Source: Cumulibacter manganitolerans (GTDB lineage Bacteria > Actinomycetota > Actinomycetes > Mycobacteriales > Antricoccaceae). Taken from it: 64,000 nucleotides of DNA. Below the pieces are notes generated by a model. That model had not been told where the DNA came from. It saw nothing but the letters and a program-made list of their open reading frames with translations, and made no database searches. A program made the translations under genes and the position numbers. Below, piece by piece: positions 17,158 to 25,339 of this stretch; positions within the stretch are counted from its first letter, which is position 1; each line of letters opens with the position of its first letter. The DNA is taken from positions 1-64,000 of the forward strand of contig NZ_WBKP01000008.1 of the NCBI RefSeq assembly GCF_009602465.1, written 5' to 3'.

Positions 17158-19326
17158 GTGCCAGAGCCCACCCCCTCGCCGGACGGCCGGCCGACGGATC
17201 CCGAAGCAGTCGAGATCGCCCGCGAGCAGGAGCACGTCGATCGGGTCAACGCACGGGTCGAGGTGCTCCTGCGCAATGCCGACGCCATCACGCAGGAGGG
17301 GCTGGCCCGCGGCCGCTCCGGGTCGTTCGGCGGCCTGGTCGAGCGCGACGCGTTCGTGCACGTCGCCGCCCGCCGCAAGCACCTGCTCAACCGCGAGCAC
17401 GAGGGGCTGGTGTTCGGCCGGCTCGACTTCGACGACCGCACGGTGCACCACATCGGCCGCATCGGCGTCCTCGACGAGCGATTCGAGCCGCTCGTGCTCG
17501 ACTGGCGCGCGCCTGCGGCCGCGCCGTTCTACCGCGCGACCGCGGCCGAGCGGCTGGACGTCGTACGCCGCCGCGTCATCCGGTGCGTGCGCGAGAAGGT
17601 CGTCTCGGTCGAGGACGACCTGCTCGACGCCGACGCGCCCCTGGACGGCATGAACGTCATCGGCGACGGCGCCCTGATCGCCTCCCTCTCGCGGGCGCGC
17701 ACCGGGCAGATGCGCGACATCGTGGCGACCATCCAGGCCCATCAGGACGAGGCCATCCGCGCCCCCGGTGACGGCGTGACGCTCATCGGCGGCGGCCCGG
17801 GCACCGGCAAGACCGTCGTCGCGCTGCACCGCGCCGCGTACCTGCTGTATCGAGATCGCCGCAAGTTCGAGAACAGCGGCGTGCTGGTCGTCGGCCCGTC
17901 GCGCACCTTCATGCGCTACATCGAGCGCGTGCTGCCCTCCCTCGGCGAGGACAGCGCGTCGCTGCGGTCGGTCGGTGAGATGGTCGACGGCTATTCATCG
18001 ATGCGTGTCGATGCTCCTGAGCTCAACCGCGTCAAGGGATCCGCGCGCATCGCCGCGGTGGTCGCCCGTGCCGCCCGGTTCGCCGACCCCTCCACCGCGC
18101 AGTCCCTTCGGATCTTCTTCCGCGGCGACGTCCTGCAGGTGACGCAGTCCGAGCTGCGGGCGATCCGGCGGTCGGTGCTGCGCGGCAACCGCAAGTACAA
18201 CCGCTCCTTCCGCGCCGCCAAGGACTCCCTCTCCGAGCTGCTGTACAAGAAGCTCTCGCCCGGCGGACAGGCCGATCGCACGATCAGCGAGTTCCGAGAG
18301 GACCTCGCCCAGCGCGACGAGTACGAGGCGTTCCTCGCCGGCTGGTGGCCGATGCGCCGCCCGCACGACGTGCTGCGCGCGCTCGGCGACCCGAAGTACC
18401 TGCAGACCTGCTCGTCGGGCGTCCTGTCCCGCGACGAGATCGAGCAGCTCGCGCACGACTGGCGGACGCACACCCGCGACGACGGATCGCTGGCGCTGTC
18501 GGTGCAGGACATCGCGCTGCTCGACGAGATCCGCGACGTCCTCGGTGAGATCCCGCCGCCGCCACGGCAGCGCGACGAGTTCGACCTCGCCGAGATGCAC
18601 GAGCTGACCACCGCGGCCGACCGCGAGTACGCGACCGCCGGTCCCCGTGTCCGGCCGGAGAACTACTCCGGCTACGGCCACGTCATCGTCGACGAGGCCC
18701 AGGACCTCTCGCCGATGCAGTGGCGCATGGTCGGCCGGCGCGGACGGATCGCGTCGTGGACGGTGGTCGGCGATCCGGCCCAGACGTCGTGGCACGACCC
18801 GGTCGAGGCCCGCGCCGCGATGGACCAGGCGCTGGTGCGCACCCCGCGCCGGGAGTTCCGGCTCGACACGAACTACCGGTCGCCGGCCGAGGTGTTCGAG
18901 CTAGCCGCCGACGTCATCCGGGCCGTCATGCCGGACGCCGACATCCCCACCGCGGTCCGCGCGACCGGGCACGAGCCCGAGCATGTCGTGGCCCGCGAGC
19001 TGCGGCTGCCGACGGTGGACGCCGTCCGGCAGGTGCTCGAGGAGGTGGAGGGGACCGTGGCGGTCGTCTGCGCGCAGGACCGCGTCGCCGAGGTCGAGAC
19101 GTGGGTCGGCGGCATCGACGAGCGGGTCACGGTGATCGACGAGCTCTCCGTCAAGGGCCTGGAGTACGACGGCGTCGTGGTGGTCGAGCCGGACGAGATC
19201 GCCGGCAGCGACGCCCGCGGCGCGCGCATCCTCTACGTGGTCCTCACCCGGGCCACGCAGCGGCTGGTGACCGTCGGCACGACCCAGCGGTGGCTGCCCT
19301 CGACGGTCGTGTCGGCCGCCTCCTAG
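17158..19326 (+). CDS. HelD-like RNA polymerase recycling ATPase (UvrD/Rep superfamily 1)
   Basis: 722-residue SF1 ATPase of the HelD/HelR family, which pries stalled RNA polymerase off DNA; some actinobacterial members give rifampicin tolerance. N-terminal coiled arm (about 15-75, basic and leucine-rich), Walker A GGPGTGKTV (212-220), Walker B as DEAQDLSPMQW (D512), WTVVGDPAQTSW, RLDTNYRSP and SVKGLEYDGVVVVEP. The arrangement is actinobacterial HelD, not UvrD or PcrA. GTG with an AGGAG ribosome site. A palindrome upstream may regulate it; I did not see the known rifampicin-associated element. Confidence 0.9.
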   Translation: MPEPTPSPDGRPTDPEAVEIAREQEHVDRVNARVEVLLRNADAITQEGLARGRSGSFGGLVERDAFVHVAARRKHLLNREHEGLVFGRLDFDDRTVHHIGRIGVLDERFEPLVLDWRAPAAAPFYRATAAERLDVVRRRVIRCVREKVVSVEDDLLDADAPLDGMNVIGDGALIASLSRARTGQMRDIVATIQAHQDEAIRAPGDGVTLIGGGPGTGKTVVALHRAAYLLYRDRRKFENSGVLVVGPSRTFMRYIERVLPSLGEDSASLRSVGEMVDGYSSMRVDAPELNRVKGSARIAAVVARAARFADPSTAQSLRIFFRGDVLQVTQSELRAIRRSVLRGNRKYNRSFRAAKDSLSELLYKKLSPGGQADRTISEFREDLAQRDEYEAFLAGWWPMRRPHDVLRALGDPKYLQTCSSGVLSRDEIEQLAHDWRTHTRDDGSLALSVQDIALLDEIRDVLGEIPPPPRQRDEFDLAEMHELTTAADREYATAGPRVRPENYSGYGHVIVDEAQDLSPMQWRMVGRRGRIASWTVVGDPAQTSWHDPVEARAAMDQALVRTPRREFRLDTNYRSPAEVFELAADVIRAVMPDADIPTAVRATGHEPEHVVARELRLPTVDAVRQVLEEVEGTVAVVCAQDRVAEVETWVGGIDERVTVIDELSVKGLEYDGVVVVEPDEIAGSDARGARILYVVLTRATQRLVTVGTTQRWLPSTVVSAAS

Positions 19327-19421
19327 CGTTCGGCGGCCGGCTCGGGACGTTCGGCGGGTTTCGCACTGTCCGCGCCGTGGCTAGCGTGAAGAGCACGGCA
19401 CGTTCCAGGCAGGGGGCAATC

Positions 19422-19787
19422 ATGGCGCACGGCGACATCACGCACATCGACATTCCCGTCGGCGATCTCGGCAAGGCGGCGGAGTTCTACTCCGAGCTCT
19501 TCGGGTGGCAGATCGCCGAGGTTCCCGGCTTCGAGGGCTACCCCATGTGGCAGGCGCCCAACAAGATCAGCGGCGGGGGCCTGGCTCCCCGGGGAGACGG
19601 CTTCACCCAGCCGCGGTCGTACGTCGAGGTGGACTCCATCGACGACACGCTGGCGAAGGTCAAGGCCCGCGGCGGCTCGGTGCTGATGGAGAAGGCGCCG
19701 ATCAGCGAGACCAGCTGGTGGGCCGCCTTCACCGACCCCGACGGCAACCATGTGGGGCTGTACGAGGGCGTCACCGAGACGCAGTAG
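19422..19787 (+). CDS. VOC family protein (glyoxalase/bleomycin resistance fold)
   Basis: One-module vicinal oxygen chelate protein of 121 residues with the two beta-alpha-beta-beta-beta repeats. Likely metal ligands are the histidine in THIDIPV, a glutamate in YVEVDS and the glutamate in GLYEG. Actinobacterial relatives are annotated only as VOC proteins, so the substrate is unknown. ATG with an AGGGGG ribosome site; TAGCGT about 35 bp upstream may be its -10. Confidence 0.82.
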   Translation: MAHGDITHIDIPVGDLGKAAEFYSELFGWQIAEVPGFEGYPMWQAPNKISGGGLAPRGDGFTQPRSYVEVDSIDDTLAKVKARGGSVLMEKAPISETSWWAAFTDPDGNHVGLYEGVTETQ

Positions 19788-19806
19788 CGCGTGGTGTGAT
19801 GGGCGG

Positions 19807-20271
19807 GTGCTTCGCGTCGTCTTCCACCAGCCCGAGATCCCGCCCAACACCGGCAACGCGATCCGGCTGGTGGCCTGCACGCCTGCCGAGCTGCACCTGA
19901 TCGAGCCGCTCGGCTTCTCGCTCGAGGACAAGCAGCTGCGGCGGGCGGGCCTCGACTACCACGACCTCGCGGACGTGCACGTGCACCCGGACCTCGACCG
20001 GTGCCTCGGCGGGTTCGGCGCCGGCACCCGCGTGTTCGCGTTCACCAGGCACGCCAACACGCCGTACACCGCGATCGACTACCGGGACGGCGACGTCCTG
20101 CTGTTCGGGCGTGAGGCCGACGGGCTGCCCGAGAGCGTGCTCGCCGATCCGCGGGTGACCGAGCAGGTCACCTTCCCGATGCTGCCCGGGCGGCGGTCGC
20201 TCAACCTAAGCAACTGCGCCGCGATCGCGGTGTACGAGGCCTGGCGCCAGCTCGGGTTCGTGCCGCTCTGA
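19807..20271 (+). CDS. trmL: tRNA (cytidine(34)-2'-O)-methyltransferase
   Basis: SPOUT-class methyltransferase that 2'-O-methylates the wobble base of tRNA-Leu. 154 residues, the normal short single-domain size. Motifs: VVFHQPEIPPNTGNAIRL at the N-terminus, GDVLLFGREADGLP and the knotted SAM site PMLPGRRSLNLSNCAAI. The GTG at 19807 gives the family start HxPEIPPNTGN. It lies 19 bp after the VOC gene, probably in the same transcript. Confidence 0.94.
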   Translation: MLRVVFHQPEIPPNTGNAIRLVACTPAELHLIEPLGFSLEDKQLRRAGLDYHDLADVHVHPDLDRCLGGFGAGTRVFAFTRHANTPYTAIDYRDGDVLLFGREADGLPESVLADPRVTEQVTFPMLPGRRSLNLSNCAAIAVYEAWRQLGFVPL

Positions 20272-20309
20272 GGCGGCCCGGTGCCGGTTGCGGGAAGTAA
20301 AGTCGGGGC

Positions 20310-20870
20310 ATGCTGCAGATCGCCCAGGACCCGGACGCCGACCGGCTGCTGACGGACAACCCGTTCGCGCTGCTCGTCGGCATGCTGCTCGATCAGCAGT
20401 ACCCCATGGAGCACGCCTTCCGCGGGCCGTGGAAGATCGCCTCGCGCATCGGCTCCTTCGAGCCGCAGACGATCGCTGAGTACGACGCCGCCGAGTTCGA
20501 GGAGATCTGCGCGACGCCGCCGGCGATCCACCGCTACGGGCGGTCGATGGCCCGCCGCGTCCAGGAGCTCGCGCGGGTGGTCGTCGAGCAGTACGACGGC
20601 CACGCCGAGAACATCTGGACCGAGGCGTCGTCGGCGGCCGACCTGCTGGCCCGGCTGCACGCCCTGCCCGGTTTCGGTGAGCAGAAGGCGCGGATCTTCG
20701 CCGCCCTGCTGGGCAAGCAGCTCGGCCATCGGCCGTACGGCTGGCGCAAGGCGATCGGGCCGTACGCGGACGCCGGCTCGACCCGCTCGGTCGCCGACGT
20801 GACCGGTCCCGAGAGTCTGCAGAAGGTCCGGGACTTCAAGAAGGCCCAGAAGGCCGCGGCGAAGCCCTGA
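20310..20870 (+). CDS. HhH-GPD-type base-excision repair protein
   Basis: 186-residue protein of the actinobacterial HhH-GPD family (TIGR03252-like). The helix-hairpin-helix is LHALPGFGEQKARIFAALLG (about 118-137). The N-terminus LLVGMLLDQQYPMEHAF resembles the start of EndoIII/AlkA-type glycosylases. There is no C-terminal iron-sulfur cysteine loop, and the base specificity is unknown. TAAAGT lies six bases before the ATG, a leaderless pattern. Confidence 0.85.
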   Translation: MLQIAQDPDADRLLTDNPFALLVGMLLDQQYPMEHAFRGPWKIASRIGSFEPQTIAEYDAAEFEEICATPPAIHRYGRSMARRVQELARVVVEQYDGHAENIWTEASSAADLLARLHALPGFGEQKARIFAALLGKQLGHRPYGWRKAIGPYADAGSTRSVADVTGPESLQKVRDFKKAQKAAAKP

Positions 20871-20884
20871 CGACCCGGGCCGCT

Positions 20885-20955
20885 CGGAAAACGACGAGCG
20901 AGAGGTGCGCTATCCACCCGGAGTGGACGGGGCCGCTCTCGGGTGTGGTTTTCCG
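20885..20955. terminator. Nested hairpin between convergent genes
   Basis: Three nested arms: CGGAAAAC/GTTTTCCG (20885-20892 and 20948-20955), CGAGAG/CTCTCG (20899-20904, 20936-20941) and TCCAC/GTGGA at the tip. It separates the HhH-GPD gene from the opposing FAD dehydrogenase and should stop transcription from both sides. The inner AGCGAGAGGTGCGCTATC resembles part of the hairpin at 51344. Confidence 0.7.
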
Positions 20956-20998
20956 GGTACTCCGACGTGGGCCGCGCCCCTGGCCGACGGGGTTGCGG

Positions 20999-22648
20999 CT
21001 AGCCGACGGCCAACGCCGCGGCGCGGCCGGCCGCGCGACCGCTGAACAGGCAGCCGCCGAGGAAGGTGCCCTCGAGGGCGCGGTTGCCGTGCATGCCGCC
21101 GCCGCCGAACCCCGAGACCTCCCCCGCGGCGTACAGCCCGTCGAAGACCGACCCATCCGGGCGCAGCACGGCACCGTCGAGATCGGTCTCCAGCCCTCCG
21201 AGGGTCTTGCGGGTCAGCACGTGCAGGCGGACGGCGATCAGCCGGCCGGACTTGGGGTCGGTGAGCTTGTGCGGCGTCGCGACGCGGCCGAGCCGGTCGC
21301 CGCGATAGGCGCGGGCCGAGCGCAGCGCGGCGATCTGCAGGTCCTTGGTGAACGCGTTGTCCATCTCGCGGTCGCGCGCGAGCACCTCGGCCCGGACCCG
21401 CTCCACGTCCAGCAGCTCGCCGCCGTCCAGACGCTGCATGCCGCGCAGCAGCTCGTCGAGGGAGCCCGCGACGACGAAGTCCTCGCCGTGCGCCTTGAAG
21501 TCCTCGACGGGCCCGGGGGCGCCCGCGCCGATGCGCCGCAGCGTCAGCCGCAGGTCCTTGCCGGTCAGGTCCGGGTTCTTCTCCGAGCCGGAGAGCGCGA
21601 ACTCCTTCTCGATGATCTTCTGGGTGAGCACGAACCACGAGTGGTCGGCGCCGGTGTGCCGAAGATGCGCCAGTGTGCCCAGCGTGTCGAAGCCGGGGAA
21701 CAGCGGCACCGGCAGCCGGTTGCCGTACGCGTCGAACCATAGCGACGACGGACCCGGCAGGATCCGGATGCCGTGGTTGTCCCACTTCGGCTCCCAGTCG
21801 CGGATGCCCTCGACGTAGTGCCACATGCGGTCGGCGTTGATGAGGTGGGCGCCGCGCTCGGCCGTGCGCTCGCGCATCCGACCGTCGACGTGCGCCGGTA
21901 CGCCGGCCACCATCGACCGCGGCGGGGTGCCGAGGCGCTCCGGCCAGTACGAGCGGACCAGGTCGTGGTTGCCTCCGATGCCGCCCGAGGTCACGATCAC
22001 CGCCTCGGCGCGGACCTCGAAGTCGCCGGCCGGCTGCCGGTTGGACGCCGCTCCCCGCGCCGCCGGGTCGGGCTGCAGCACGGTGCCTCGGACGCCGACC
22101 GCGGCGCCGTCCTCGACCAGCAGGTCGTCGACCTGGTGCCGGAACCGCAGCTCGGCGAGCCCCCGATCGACCGCGTTGCGGACCCGCCGCTCGAACGGCG
22201 CCACGACACCGGGGCCGGTGCCCCAGGTGACGTGGAAGCGGGGCACGGAGTTGCCGTGCCCGATCGCGCCGTACCCACCCCGCTCGGCCCAGCCGACCAG
22301 CGGGAACCACCGCATGCCCTGCGCGTGCAGCCAGGCGCGCTTCTCGCCGGCGGCGAAGTCGACGTACGCCTCGGCCCACCGGCGCGGCCAGTAGTCCTCG
22401 GCGCGATCGAAGCCGGCAGTGCCGAGCCAGTCCTGCAGGGCCAGCTCGGGCGAGTCCTTGACGCCCATCCGGCGTTGCTCGGGGGAGTCGACGAGGAACA
22501 GCCCGCCGAGCGACCAGTGCGCCTGGCCGCCGAGGTTGCGCTCGTTCTCCTGCTCGAGGAGCACGACGCGGCGTCCGGCGTCCACCAGCTCGGCGGCCGC
22601 GACCAGTCCCGCGAGCCCCGCTCCCACCACTACGACGTCGGCATCCAT
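20999..22648 (-). CDS. FAD-binding dehydrogenase (fumarate reductase/ketosteroid dehydrogenase-like flavoprotein)
   Basis: Flavoprotein of 549 residues. The dinucleotide fold is at the N-terminus (DVVVVGAGLAGLVAAAELV, near residue 5), with LLEQENERNLGGQAHWSLGG, a mid-domain SGGIGGNH, and the C-terminal FAD site YAAGEVSGFGGGGMHGNRALEGTFLGG. This matches the COG3573-like FAD-binding dehydrogenase group related to KstD and fumarate reductase. The substrate is unknown. The ATG at 22648 is preferred to one at 22684 because the short start places the nucleotide fold at residue 3. It diverges from the hydrolase at 22683. Confidence 0.86.
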   Translation of the reverse strand: MDADVVVVGAGLAGLVAAAELVDAGRRVVLLEQENERNLGGQAHWSLGGLFLVDSPEQRRMGVKDSPELALQDWLGTAGFDRAEDYWPRRWAEAYVDFAAGEKRAWLHAQGMRWFPLVGWAERGGYGAIGHGNSVPRFHVTWGTGPGVVAPFERRVRNAVDRGLAELRFRHQVDDLLVEDGAAVGVRGTVLQPDPAARGAASNRQPAGDFEVRAEAVIVTSGGIGGNHDLVRSYWPERLGTPPRSMVAGVPAHVDGRMRERTAERGAHLINADRMWHYVEGIRDWEPKWDNHGIRILPGPSSLWFDAYGNRLPVPLFPGFDTLGTLAHLRHTGADHSWFVLTQKIIEKEFALSGSEKNPDLTGKDLRLTLRRIGAGAPGPVEDFKAHGEDFVVAGSLDELLRGMQRLDGGELLDVERVRAEVLARDREMDNAFTKDLQIAALRSARAYRGDRLGRVATPHKLTDPKSGRLIAVRLHVLTRKTLGGLETDLDGAVLRPDGSVFDGLYAAGEVSGFGGGGMHGNRALEGTFLGGCLFSGRAAGRAAALAVG

Positions 22649-22682
22649 GGGCCCATCGTGGCACGACGGGTTAGGGTCGGTC

Positions 22683-23435
22683 ATGCTTCAGTATCAGCGC
22701 ACGGGATCCGGTCGTCCGGTCGTGCTCATCCACGGCCTGCTCGGATCGCACGACATCTTCTCGCGGGTGGTGCCGCTGCTCGCCGACGAGTATGAGGTGA
22801 TCACCCTCGATCTGCCGGGCCACGGCGGCAGCCCGCTGGCCGACGGCGTCGAGACGATGCGGGACGCCGCCCGCGAGGTCGTCGACACCCTCGCAGCGGC
22901 CGGCGTCCAGCATCCGGTCATCGTCGGTCACTCCTGGGGCGGTTACGTGCTCGCGGAGATCCTCGGCAGCTTCCCCGACGTCCCCGCCGCGGCCGCCATC
23001 ATCTACTCGCAGCCGTACGCCGACCCGCCCGAGAAGCAGCGGGCTCGCACCGAGGCGATCGCCCGGTTCGAGAGCGAGCCGTGGGACGACGTCGTGCGCG
23101 ACCTGTTCCCGGTGTACGTCGCCGACTACGACCCGCCGGAGATCTTCGAGGAGCTGATCGCGATCACCGAGCAGGCCTCGGTGCCGGGCGCGCGGTTCGC
23201 CCTGACGACGATCCGGGACCGCGCCGACCACTCGCAGACCGTCCTCGATCACCCCGAGATCCCGGTGCTGTTCGTCAGTGGCACGGACGACGGCGCGATG
23301 CCGCCGATCCCGCTGGACGCGCCGCACGTGCAGCACGCCGAGACGGAGTCCGGGCACATGGGCCCGATGACCGTCCCGGACGAGCTGGTGCGGATCCTCA
23401 AGCGCTGGATAGCCGGGCTCCCGTCGGCCGGATAG
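22683..23435 (+). CDS. Alpha/beta hydrolase
   Basis: Single-domain alpha/beta hydrolase of 250 residues. The oxyanion region is LIHGLLGSHDIF and the nucleophile elbow is VGHSWGGYV (Ser about 82). The acid is likely in LFVSGTDDGAM and the histidine in ESGHMGPMT. The cap is small. The substrate is unknown; the family includes esterases and epoxide or lactone hydrolases. TAGGGT five bases before the ATG fits a leaderless start. Its promoter faces the FAD dehydrogenase promoter. Confidence 0.85.
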   Translation: MLQYQRTGSGRPVVLIHGLLGSHDIFSRVVPLLADEYEVITLDLPGHGGSPLADGVETMRDAAREVVDTLAAAGVQHPVIVGHSWGGYVLAEILGSFPDVPAAAAIIYSQPYADPPEKQRARTEAIARFESEPWDDVVRDLFPVYVADYDPPEIFEELIAITEQASVPGARFALTTIRDRADHSQTVLDHPEIPVLFVSGTDDGAMPPIPLDAPHVQHAETESGHMGPMTVPDELVRILKRWIAGLPSAG

Positions 23436-23442
23436 CCCGCCG

Positions 23443-23500
23443 CCGCGGACGGACGACCGGCCGCCGCGGACGGATGACGTGCACCCGCGGACGGCTGACC
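23443..23500 (+). repeat. 21-nt tandem repeat, three copies
   Basis: The unit CCGCGGACGG(A/C)YGAC starts at 23443, 23464 and 23485, exactly 21 bp apart, in the gap between the hydrolase and the response regulator. It is not inside a gene. Its GGACGGCTGACC part resembles the 21-nt unit at 2379-2445. The function is unknown. Confidence 0.7.
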
Positions 23501-23512
23501 GGCGACGGTCTT

Positions 23513-23528
23513 GGGGCGTCGACGCCCC
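23513..23528. terminator. Perfect 16-bp palindrome between convergent genes
   Basis: GGGGCGTCGACGCCCC, followed by direct copies of ACCGTCCGG at about 23545 and 23565. The hydrolase (plus) and response regulator (minus) converge here. A GC-rich stem without T-tract, so terminator function is inferred from position. Confidence 0.5.
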
Positions 23529-23589
23529 GAGGTGGTCCAGGACGACCGTCCGGCGGTCCGGACAACCGTCCGGGGCGCGCCCGAGTCCG

Positions 23590-24252
23590 CTACGCGCCGT
23601 CACCGAGCCGGTAGCCGACGCCGCGCACGGTGATCACGCGGTCCTTGCCGATCGCGCGCCGCAGCGCGGCGATCGCCTGGTCGACCACGTTCGACGAGGT
23701 GTCGGACGCCGGGTCCCAGACCAGATCGAGCAGCTGGCCGCGCGACAGCGCGCGCCCGGAGTGCCGCAGGAACGTCTCCAGCAAGGTGAACTGCAACGCG
23801 GTCAGCGCGAGCTCGCGGCCGCCGCGCCAGGCGCGATGCGCGGCCGGGTCGAGGCGGAGATCGCCGTACTCCAGCAGCGTGGTTGCTGCTTGCGGCTCAC
23901 GGCGCGCCAGGGCGCGGACCCGCGCCGCCAGCTCGGCAGGCGGACGCTCGCCGGGAAGGTAGTCGTCGGCGCCGCCGTCGAGGGCGCTCACCATGTCCTG
24001 CGCGTTCGCGCGGCCGGCGACGACCAGCAGCGGCGTGGCACCGCCGGCGTCGCGCAGCTGCGCGGCGAACGCCGCCTCGGCGGGACCGGATGCATCGACG
24101 CACAGCACCGCGACGGTGCACGCGCCGGCCACGCACCGCTCCAGGGCGAGGCCCGGCTCCCGCTCGACGTCGTACGCCGTGGCGAGTTCCTGAAGCACGG
24201 CGTGCACGATCTCGGGCGTCTTCTCGCCGAGGTCGATGGTAAGGATTCTCAC
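23590..24252 (-). CDS. Orphan OmpR-type response regulator with degenerate receiver
   Basis: 220 residues: receiver-like domain (about 1-115) and a winged-helix DNA-binding domain (about 125-218, with SRGQLLDLVWDPASDTSSNVVDQAIAALRRAI). The receiver departs from the canon. The acidic pair near the N-terminus is reduced to ILTIDLGE, and the invariant lysine position reads DDYLPGERPP. The putative phospho-aspartate is in VAVLCVDASG. No histidine kinase is adjacent, so it may work without phosphorylation. The GTG at 24252 gives the usual receiver start; a longer frame to 24324 is possible. Confidence 0.8.
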   Translation of the reverse strand: MRILTIDLGEKTPEIVHAVLQELATAYDVEREPGLALERCVAGACTVAVLCVDASGPAEAAFAAQLRDAGGATPLLVVAGRANAQDMVSALDGGADDYLPGERPPAELAARVRALARREPQAATTLLEYGDLRLDPAAHRAWRGGRELALTALQFTLLETFLRHSGRALSRGQLLDLVWDPASDTSSNVVDQAIAALRRAIGKDRVITVRGVGYRLGDGA

Positions 24253-24381
24253 TCGCCGTCCAGCCTCGACCCGTGCCCCGGCCCCGGCCTGAGTGCCGGA
24301 TGTGTAGGCCGCAACGGCGTACATGTTCGGTACATCATCGTTCAGCAGCCTAGTCGCTCGGTCACGAAGCGGTAACGACGG

Positions 24382-24398
24382 AGGGCAGCACCTGCCCT
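24382..24398 (+). promoter_or_regulatory. Hairpin in the leader of the Rpf-like gene
   Basis: Perfect stem AGGGCAG-CAC-CTGCCCT about 40 nt before the start codon, followed by GGGGACCGAAACCGACACG and the AAGGAG ribosome site (24425-24430). Leaders of rpf genes in actinobacteria can carry the ydaO/c-di-AMP riboswitch, but the sequence here is too short and lacks its other conserved blocks. Confidence 0.4.
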
Positions 24399-24438
24399 TC
24401 GCCGCCGGGGACCGAAACCGACACGAAGGAGTTCATGA

Positions 24439-25218
24439 ATGACTGCACGACTGGTTCGAGGTGGCATCGCGCTCGCGACGATGGGCGGCGCCCTCGCGCT
24501 CGGATTCACCTCGCCGGCCTCTGCGGCCGACACCGGGATTCCGGTGCTGGAGAAGATCAAGCAGTGTGAGAGCGGCGGCGACTACCAGGCCGAGAACCCG
24601 ACCAGCACGGCTTCGGGCGCCTACCAGTTCATCGACTCGACCTTCCAGTCGCTGAAGGCCTCGCAGGGCTACACGCACGCCGCGGACGCGCCCGAGGCGG
24701 TTCAGGACGCGGCGGCCATCGAGCTCTACAACGCGGAGGGCACCGCGCCGTGGGCGCCGTCGGCCTCGTGCTGGCAGGCGGCCGGCGCGGCCGGTCCGGC
24801 GAGCCAGGGCGTCGATCGCGGCGCGTCCGCGCACGCGGCGACCGCCGACTCGCATTCCGCTCACTGGGGCACGAAGCACCGCACCTCGGGCAGTGGCTGG
24901 TCGGGTGCCTCGTCGACCGGCGGCTCGAGCACCGACCAGGACGCGGACGACAGCGCGCAGGCTCCCGTCCAGCAGGCCGAGCCGACCGGCACCACTGCGG
25001 AGCCGACCGGCACCACGGCCGAGCCGACCGAGCCGACCGGCAGCACGGCCGAGCCGACCGAGCCGACCGGCAGCACGGCCGAGCCGACCGAGCCGGCCGA
25101 CACCGAGACGCCGGCCGACACGACCGGTGTCGAGGTCCCGAGCGCTCCGGTCCAGGACGTCCCGCAGAGGGACGCCGGCAGCGCCGCGGTCGGCGGTACG
25201 CCGGTCGCCACGCCGTAA
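24439..25218 (+). CDS. Secreted transglycosylase-like protein (resuscitation-promoting factor domain)
   Basis: 259 residues. A signal peptide (about 1-29, ending ASAADT) is followed by a lysozyme-like Rpf domain (30-110): IKQCESGGDYQAENPTSTAS with the catalytic glutamate, and SGAYQFIDSTFQSL. Rpf domains cleave peptidoglycan and promote exit from dormancy. The rest is a low-complexity extracellular stalk, Ser/Ala/His-rich and then repeats of AEPTGTT and AEPTEPTGST, ending in a Pro/Asp-rich tail. No LysM or wall anchor is visible. AAGGAG sits eight bases before the ATG. Confidence 0.88.
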   Translation: MTARLVRGGIALATMGGALALGFTSPASAADTGIPVLEKIKQCESGGDYQAENPTSTASGAYQFIDSTFQSLKASQGYTHAADAPEAVQDAAAIELYNAEGTAPWAPSASCWQAAGAAGPASQGVDRGASAHAATADSHSAHWGTKHRTSGSGWSGASSTGGSSTDQDADDSAQAPVQQAEPTGTTAEPTGTTAEPTEPTGSTAEPTEPTGSTAEPTEPADTETPADTTGVEVPSAPVQDVPQRDAGSAAVGGTPVATP

Positions 25219-25261
25219 GGCGGTCCCCAGGCCGCTCGAGCGGCCCAGCACGCAGCACCCG

Positions 25262-25294
25262 GACGCCGGGCGCCCCTCGCGGGTGCCCGGCGTC
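25262..25294 (+). terminator. Stem-loop after the Rpf-like gene
   Basis: GACGCCGGGCGCCC-CTCGC-GGGTGCCCGGCGTC, a 14-bp stem with one wobble pair, 44 bp after the stop codon and before fpg. Strong stem, no T-tract. Confidence 0.6.
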
Positions 25295-25339
25295 TCGCGA
25301 CGGGTGGGGCCCGCGCCGGCGTCGTGGCACGATGAGGCC

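Noticed and set aside
24340-24430. ydaO-type c-di-AMP riboswitch before the Rpf-like gene
   Set aside because: Only a GGGGACCGAAACCGACA-like segment and one hairpin are seen. The region is too short, and the other conserved ydaO blocks are absent. Kept as a leader hairpin only.
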